47,367 nt of DNA from a virus, in the IMG/VR virus record IMGVR_UViG_3300032285_000929, positions 1 to 47,367 of that record, one strand, 5' to 3'. How positions within the stretch are numbered: position 1 is the first letter of the stretch; each line of letters starts with the position of its first letter. The notes beneath the pieces were generated by a model, which was not told the origin of the DNA, did not search any database, and was given only the letters and a program-made list of their open reading frames with translations. Positions 42,552-47,367 of this stretch are shown here, in pieces. Made by a program: the position numbers and the translations under genes.

Positions 42552-45500
42552 TCACGCTAGATAGAACTGAAGTCGTGGCTGGCCATCCACATACTTAACC
42601 CGACCATGAACTCGTGAAATATCACCGAAAGCGTGACGTTTTGCCCATTGAGCGACTGACAAACCATCAACTGTCGGCAGTGACATCTGCGATTTTGTTA
42701 GTTCTTGCATAAACGGAGGCGTTTGTTGCGATTGAGGTGCCGCTGGTTGCTCAAATTGAGATGAGGGCGTTGATTTTGCGACATTCAACGCCGCCAAGAC
42801 GGGATCGCTGGCTTTCGCAAACTGCGTTTCAGTATCCTGAGAAGCCTGACCTGTTCCAATTGCAAAATTAGGCATTGGCCCCGGAGCCTGAACTGTCCTC
42901 ATGGTCGGGAATCGCTTTGTTGAAGCATTTTCAACACGATTTTGCGGTTTAAATCCAGACATTGCACGATTGGTGAATGCTGCGAAGTCCCCCGCCGTCA
43001 TGTTGGCAAGCATTGGATTGGCTGCAATTGCCTTTGGACTAATCAAACTTGCCAACGGTGTTGATGGATCGGCAGAAAGAACACGTGTCGCTGCACCTGC
43101 GCCAATAAAATGCGCCGCATACACATTGCCCGGCGATGTATCAATGCCGTGGCTCTGCAAAACCTTCATGTTTTCGCGCGTCAAATTGGTCGCCAGTTCA
43201 GTTTGTAACTGGTGATTGAGCGTGATTTGCCTCAATCGCTGGTCGTTTGACAAAGAATTTCCCGCGTCATCAACACCCATTTCAGGGTGATACTTTTGCT
43301 GCAATGAAAGAGCCGTCGACGGAAGCATTTGATATTTGCCAAACGCACCTGATGCAGGATTGTACGCGGCATTATTGTGGCCCGACTCTGGGCCAGCAAT
43401 CTGCTCCGTGAGACCAGTCACCAAAGTGTCTGCATCAGGCGTTACACCGCCATTGGCAAATCCGTCATGGGCAGACCGCAAAGCATTGTCGATGGCATTG
43501 TTACCAGATGCGCGTCCTCCTTTGCGATAACCCCATATTTTCTTATGCTCCTCTTGATGGCGCATGAGATTATCAAGCCATTCTTGAGTTGCTTTTTGAA
43601 CAGGCATTTTTGTCATCAAAGATTGTTGTTTTTCCGTTGGTAAAGGCGGTATTCCTCTTTTTGTGATTTCTGGCAACCCAGAGGCCCAATCACTAAACAT
43701 GATTTCTGCCGGAACTTGATATTTAAAGCCCCCCTCATACCCCGAAACACTTGGCAGTTTTTTCGGATAAGTTGGATGCCCATCTTCATCCATAAATGGC
43801 GGTTTTGTTAGATCAAGTTTTGACATTGAATAGCCGGATGCAAGTTGATCTGCGCTAAACATGCGTGGATTAGTAATAGCAAATCTTGCCGCGCCAACAT
43901 CTGGAAAACCAGCCTCGTATGGGGTTGCTTTATCCATTGCTTCTGCAATGAGAGCCGTTTCTGCCCCCACATTATTCCTACGCAAAAGTTCCTCAACAAT
44001 TTTTGGGTTTTGAATTCCGGGCCAATTTTCAATTTTTTTGCTTAAAAAATTGTTAACCGCGTCAATTCCTTTTTGGCTTAAATTGCTCGGATCAATTTGT
44101 CTAAGCAAAGCCTCAGCCATGTGATGAGACGAATCACCCGCTGGCGCTCCCATATTGACGCTAGTCATATAGACAGGACTGTCGGGAGGGATGTTTTTAT
44201 TGAGTATTTTTGTCCACATTCCTTCTACTGCTCCGGGACGGGATGCCCATGCCGCAGGATTGTCTCCCAACGAATGAAGACCTCTTTGAAAATCAAAGCC
44301 ACCTTCCATAACCGTTGGTTGGCTTAACTTGTTTGCCATAATGCTATGGATTATGTAATCAGCGGCAGTTTTATCACCAACTGCGGGCAGCAGATATGCG
44401 CCTTCTTTATACAATTCTTCTGGAGTTTTTTCTTTCCAAGGAACAAGATTGCCCCTCGGTGTATAAGTATATTCCAACTCATGGAATGGCTTACCACGCT
44501 CTGAAAGAACTGGAGGATTTGCTGCTAATGCAGGATCTTTTGCCAATATATCTGCGCCAGTTCTTTTAATCGGAATGGCTGATAAATTTGCGGGGCGATC
44601 AGGCAGCAACGCTCTTTGTGCCGCACTGAGACCGGCAGCAACGAGATGAGGCTGGTGAAAAGACGATGTGGGATACTGGTCGCCCATGCCGCCAAGGAAT
44701 GTGTTCGGCGTTCCCATCTTTCGTAAAATCGTATCCGCCGGGTCTTCCAACGTTTGCTGCGGGAGGAAATCATCCGGCTCGTCGACAGCGCCCTTGGTTG
44801 CATGTTCCGCCCTGCCAATGTCAGGCCGCACTTTGCGCTCATCATTCATATCAGAAAACATCCGTTTTTTTGCCGCATCAAGTGCCTGATCAATCTTGTT
44901 TGATGCCACACTTTGCGCCAATTGGTACGCATCATGCGGGATTGCATTAGCAATTGCATGACTTCCAACCTCCGCAGCACCGTGCAATGCTGCTTCTTCA
45001 GCCATACGAGCAGCACTAGAGCCAACTGAAGACAGTTCACCAAAGACTGGTATTGCACTCAATGAGGACAGGGCCAATGCGCGTTCTAGTTTTCTGGCAT
45101 CCTCATCGTTGCCGGACGCATAAGCCTGCTTGATGCGGTCGTTGAGTTTGTAGGCATCATATGCCGCCATGCCACTGCCAACGACAGGCAATGCGCCAAG
45201 CAGATTCTCAATCGGATGCTCGGTTATGTCGTGGTAGACATTCTTTCCAAGATCCAACGCATCAGATCCCATCTGACTGTAAGATGTGTTTTTCAAATAG
45301 TTGTATGCCGTCTCTGGTATTGATTGGAGACCGCGCCACAAATTGCTCAGATAAGATGTGTCAACATCATCAACTGCGCTTTTTGTCGCGTGTTCGGTTC
45401 TGCCACCGGTAGCACGGCCTGCTTTCTGAACTTCCATTGGATCAAACATAATGGCCATAGGATATCTGTGTTTTGTATTGGCTATCCCTGAATAACCGTA

Positions 45501-47300
45501 TTCTTTCGCCAAACGTTCAACATCGTTGACTGCTTGGCTCATGTTAATCCAAGCGGGGTCCGTTGTTGATGTTGCTGGATTGCGGTTTAATTCTTGAGAA
45601 ATAGCCCACAATCCGGCTGGGTCTTTGTTCCAATCGTAAATGCTACCGGATTGCGCCCTATATTTTGCAGAACCAAGGCCCGGCTCCGGCGTCACACGAT
45701 TAGGATCACCCAGATAAAAATATGAACGATTCATAACACCGCCCGGCACAGAATACAGGCGATCTCTTTCAGCCCCCTTTAAGCCAGTCCCATAGCGAGA
45801 GGGGTCGGTCATCGTCAAATTTGGATCTCGGCTGAAATGCGCGAGCGTCGAAGAAAGTGTGGTCCCGGGTTCTGGTTTAATTAATGGTTGAATATAACTT
45901 GGCATTCCTCCGGCATACTCAGTGCTGAGAAATTCAGGGGGCAACAAAACGGCTTTGTTGGGAGCATATTGCCAATCCTGCATAGCCTCTGTTTTTGCTC
46001 TTTTAAGAGCCTCAATTTCATCTGTGCGACCATCCTTGATTGCGCTAACCAAGCGCATTTCAATTTGGCCAAGTTGGTCAAATGTCTTCATATTTAGCGG
46101 GGTGTAATTCACAACGCTGTTTTGGCCGCGCGTTTCAGCGGTCATCGCTAATCTCGCAAGAGGCGAATACATTCTGGAATGAACGCCCCACGCCCTTTCT
46201 TCGCCTTGCGGTCCAAAAGTGTTCCCTAAAATTGCGTGACCAAACGCATCATGAACGGCACGAAATTTTTCATTCTCGTTCAAGCCTGTTTCTGGATCGA
46301 CATTGTGCAAAAAGTCGTGCCTGTCTCCGCCTTGATAAACGAACAAATGCCCATTGTTGTGAACATCGTTCACCATGTGGCCGCTGCTTTCGTAATTTCC
46401 TTCACCGGCACGATGAAACGAGTATCGCAAAGGCAATGCTTCAAACTGATCAGCGGTTTCCTTTGCCATTTGACGATAGGCGGCTTCAAGAAGTTGATCG
46501 TAATTTTGCGCGCCCGACTGCTCAATGACTTCAGGCATCATTCTGCCGTAGGCATCAAAAATTGCTGACTTGTATTCAGGGCTTCCTTCAGCCGCTAAAT
46601 TGAATGTGCGTCCAATTGCGCTCTGTTTGGTGAGCGACGAACGCGGCATTTCGGGCTGCGAAATTGGAGGCAATCCAATTGACTCAACATATTTGTTTGC
46701 AGCCTTCAGCGGAATATTGGCTTCCGCCGATGGCATCAAAGGTGATGTTTTGCCCGTGATCGGGTCAAGTTGCGGAGTTCCGTATGGAGTCGGTCCTCTT
46801 CGTGCGGCATCAGCGGGCGAACTGGGCCATGTTTCTTGTCCAGATCTGCCAGCAATTGATCCCTCCTCGCCTGCCGGTCTTGGATGGACGCGGTAGAATG
46901 GTCCTTCTTGGGAAGTTCCATATTTCATTCTCCTTAAAATTGCATTTTCTGCTGATGATAATTCATGGCCAAGACCGCCTTCCATTGGCAGCATTGCCAT
47001 AGCAGCACCACGATAATCACCAGATTTTAATGCTTCTTGGCCACCGAGAACTTGGCCGACAGGCGTCACATCGGCAACGCTGAACCCAGTCGTTCCCAAA
47101 CCACGCGAACCAACAAGACCTTGGCCAAACTGCTCCTTGTTGAGCGACGGTTGATCGCCCAACATCCAACTGGCAACACGGTCGCGCCACGTTGGCTCAT
47201 ACGGCTTGACGACTGCGCCGGGCAGACTGCTTGTGTCTACAGTTTTTGCCTGCGCCAATGCCTGCTGGATTGCGCTATCGTCTGAGAGGTTGTCAGCCAT
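42552..47300 (-). CDS. Giant virion protein: polyvalent-type domain plus lytic transglycosylase, 1582 aa
   Basis: GGAG 9 nt before ATG 47300. Residues about 347-395 (VHDAFGHAILGNTFGPQGEE, then MYSPLARLAMTAETRGQNS) match a domain I recall from large phage polyvalent proteins. Around 530-625 is an ADP-ribosyltransferase-like or related stretch (EYGYSGIANTKHRYPMAIMF). GG motifs occur at about 627 (GGRTEHATKSAVDD), 828 (IGRAEHATKGAVDE) and 1258. Residues about 1290-1440 are a transglycosylase: catalytic Glu in GPESGHNN, GAFGKYQM and YAAHFIGAGAATRVL. It probably enters with the DNA and opens peptidoglycan, like T7 gp16. Confidence 0.75.
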   Translation of the reverse strand: MADNLSDDSAIQQALAQAKTVDTSSLPGAVVKPYEPTWRDRVASWMLGDQPSLNKEQFGQGLVGSRGLGTTGFSVADVTPVGQVLGGQEALKSGDYRGAAMAMLPMEGGLGHELSSAENAILRRMKYGTSQEGPFYRVHPRPAGEEGSIAGRSGQETWPSSPADAARRGPTPYGTPQLDPITGKTSPLMPSAEANIPLKAANKYVESIGLPPISQPEMPRSSLTKQSAIGRTFNLAAEGSPEYKSAIFDAYGRMMPEVIEQSGAQNYDQLLEAAYRQMAKETADQFEALPLRYSFHRAGEGNYESSGHMVNDVHNNGHLFVYQGGDRHDFLHNVDPETGLNENEKFRAVHDAFGHAILGNTFGPQGEERAWGVHSRMYSPLARLAMTAETRGQNSVVNYTPLNMKTFDQLGQIEMRLVSAIKDGRTDEIEALKRAKTEAMQDWQYAPNKAVLLPPEFLSTEYAGGMPSYIQPLIKPEPGTTLSSTLAHFSRDPNLTMTDPSRYGTGLKGAERDRLYSVPGGVMNRSYFYLGDPNRVTPEPGLGSAKYRAQSGSIYDWNKDPAGLWAISQELNRNPATSTTDPAWINMSQAVNDVERLAKEYGYSGIANTKHRYPMAIMFDPMEVQKAGRATGGRTEHATKSAVDDVDTSYLSNLWRGLQSIPETAYNYLKNTSYSQMGSDALDLGKNVYHDITEHPIENLLGALPVVGSGMAAYDAYKLNDRIKQAYASGNDEDARKLERALALSSLSAIPVFGELSSVGSSAARMAEEAALHGAAEVGSHAIANAIPHDAYQLAQSVASNKIDQALDAAKKRMFSDMNDERKVRPDIGRAEHATKGAVDEPDDFLPQQTLEDPADTILRKMGTPNTFLGGMGDQYPTSSFHQPHLVAAGLSAAQRALLPDRPANLSAIPIKRTGADILAKDPALAANPPVLSERGKPFHELEYTYTPRGNLVPWKEKTPEELYKEGAYLLPAVGDKTAADYIIHSIMANKLSQPTVMEGGFDFQRGLHSLGDNPAAWASRPGAVEGMWTKILNKNIPPDSPVYMTSVNMGAPAGDSSHHMAEALLRQIDPSNLSQKGIDAVNNFLSKKIENWPGIQNPKIVEELLRRNNVGAETALIAEAMDKATPYEAGFPDVGAARFAITNPRMFSADQLASGYSMSKLDLTKPPFMDEDGHPTYPKKLPSVSGYEGGFKYQVPAEIMFSDWASGLPEITKRGIPPLPTEKQQSLMTKMPVQKATQEWLDNLMRHQEEHKKIWGYRKGGRASGNNAIDNALRSAHDGFANGGVTPDADTLVTGLTEQIAGPESGHNNAAYNPASGAFGKYQMLPSTALSLQQKYHPEMGVDDAGNSLSNDQRLRQITLNHQLQTELATNLTRENMKVLQSHGIDTSPGNVYAAHFIGAGAATRVLSADPSTPLASLISPKAIAANPMLANMTAGDFAAFTNRAMSGFKPQNRVENASTKRFPTMRTVQAPGPMPNFAIGTGQASQDTETQFAKASDPVLAALNVAKSTPSSQFEQPAAPQSQQTPPFMQELTKSQMSLPTVDGLSVAQWAKRHAFGDISRVHGRVKYVDGQPRLQFYLA

Positions 47301-47367
47301 CGAAAAAGTCTCCGAGATGGCGACAATCTATCCGATTTCCAATTACTTGCCAAGGAAGTGCAGCGTC
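47293..47367 (-). CDS. C-terminal end of a gene cut by the window edge
   Basis: A frame open from the edge, reading DAALPWQVIGNRIDCRHLGD and stopping at TGA 47293-47295, overlapping the start of the 1582-residue gene by 8 nt. That overlap is like others in the phage. Only 24 residues are visible, so identity cannot be given; portal or terminase would be expected here by gene order. Confidence 0.35.
   Translation of the reverse strand, partial: DAALPWQVIGNRIDCRHLGDFFDG

Noticed and set aside
41439-42560. Plus-strand frame of 373 codons
   Set aside because: Antisense to the basic GG-motif gene; no recognisable domain and crosses its ribosome site.

Overview
The window is most of the genome of a tailed double-stranded DNA bacteriophage (Caudoviricetes). 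It carries a scaffold protein, an HK97-type capsid, head-tail adaptors, a nozzle-like tail protein, fibres, ejection-type proteins and a holin/endolysin cassette. No tape measure, tail tube or sheath gene is visible, so a short-tailed, podovirus-like particle is most likely. Several proteins (the 3-TM holin, the GH108 lysozyme, and virion proteins of types I remember from rhizobial and other alphaproteobacterial phages) suggest an alphaproteobacterial host; this is inference. Terminase, portal, DNA polymerase and integrase are not seen, so the window is probably incomplete and both edges cut genes.

Layout. (1) 1-3278, minus strand: small early genes, including a cut-off HTH regulator, a solitary DNA methyltransferase and several unknowns. 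Three sigma70-type promoters here are each followed by nearly the same ATCAACAAC start and a short GC hairpin. (2) 3265-6787, minus strand: replication and control operon in transcription order: HTH/Cro-like protein, RusA resolvase, DnaA-domain-IV-like protein, SF2 helicase, Zn-finger/Toprim primase. (3) 6788-6905: divergent control region. (4) 6906-10246, plus strand: recombination operon with a Gp157-like protein, ERF annealing protein, SSB-like protein, a nuclease-like protein, an HNH nuclease and unknowns, closed by a terminator at 10257-10301. (5) 10316-40129, minus strand: one long late operon running leftward through a GroES-like co-chaperonin, scaffold, capsid, HNH nuclease, minor virion proteins, adaptor, fibres, glycosyltransferase, lysis cassette, second adaptor, nozzle, GNAT protein and two large ejection-type proteins. 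(6) 40130-40276: second divergent control region. (7) 40277-40792, plus strand: a lone zinc metalloprotease-like gene. (8) 40798-40840: bidirectional terminator. (9) 40857-47300, minus strand: a basic GG-motif protein and a 1582-residue protein ending in a lytic transglycosylase domain.

The two divergent control regions, 33 kb apart, each carry two copies of a 15-bp imperfect palindrome (consensus close to TTGCAATGAATGCAA). I infer a phage operator linking the early recombination/replication switch with the late operon and the metalloprotease gene. The HTH protein at 6438-6704 is the nearest candidate ligand.

A second pattern is a GG[KR][VTA] peptide motif, with a longer GGRxEHATKGxVDE form, recurring in several late proteins, two of them very Lys/His/Gly rich. 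Its function is unknown.

Genes are tightly packed, often with ATGA, GTGA, TAATG or TGATG overlaps. No stretch over 300 bases lacks a gene. I saw no tRNA, CRISPR array, insertion sequence or att site.
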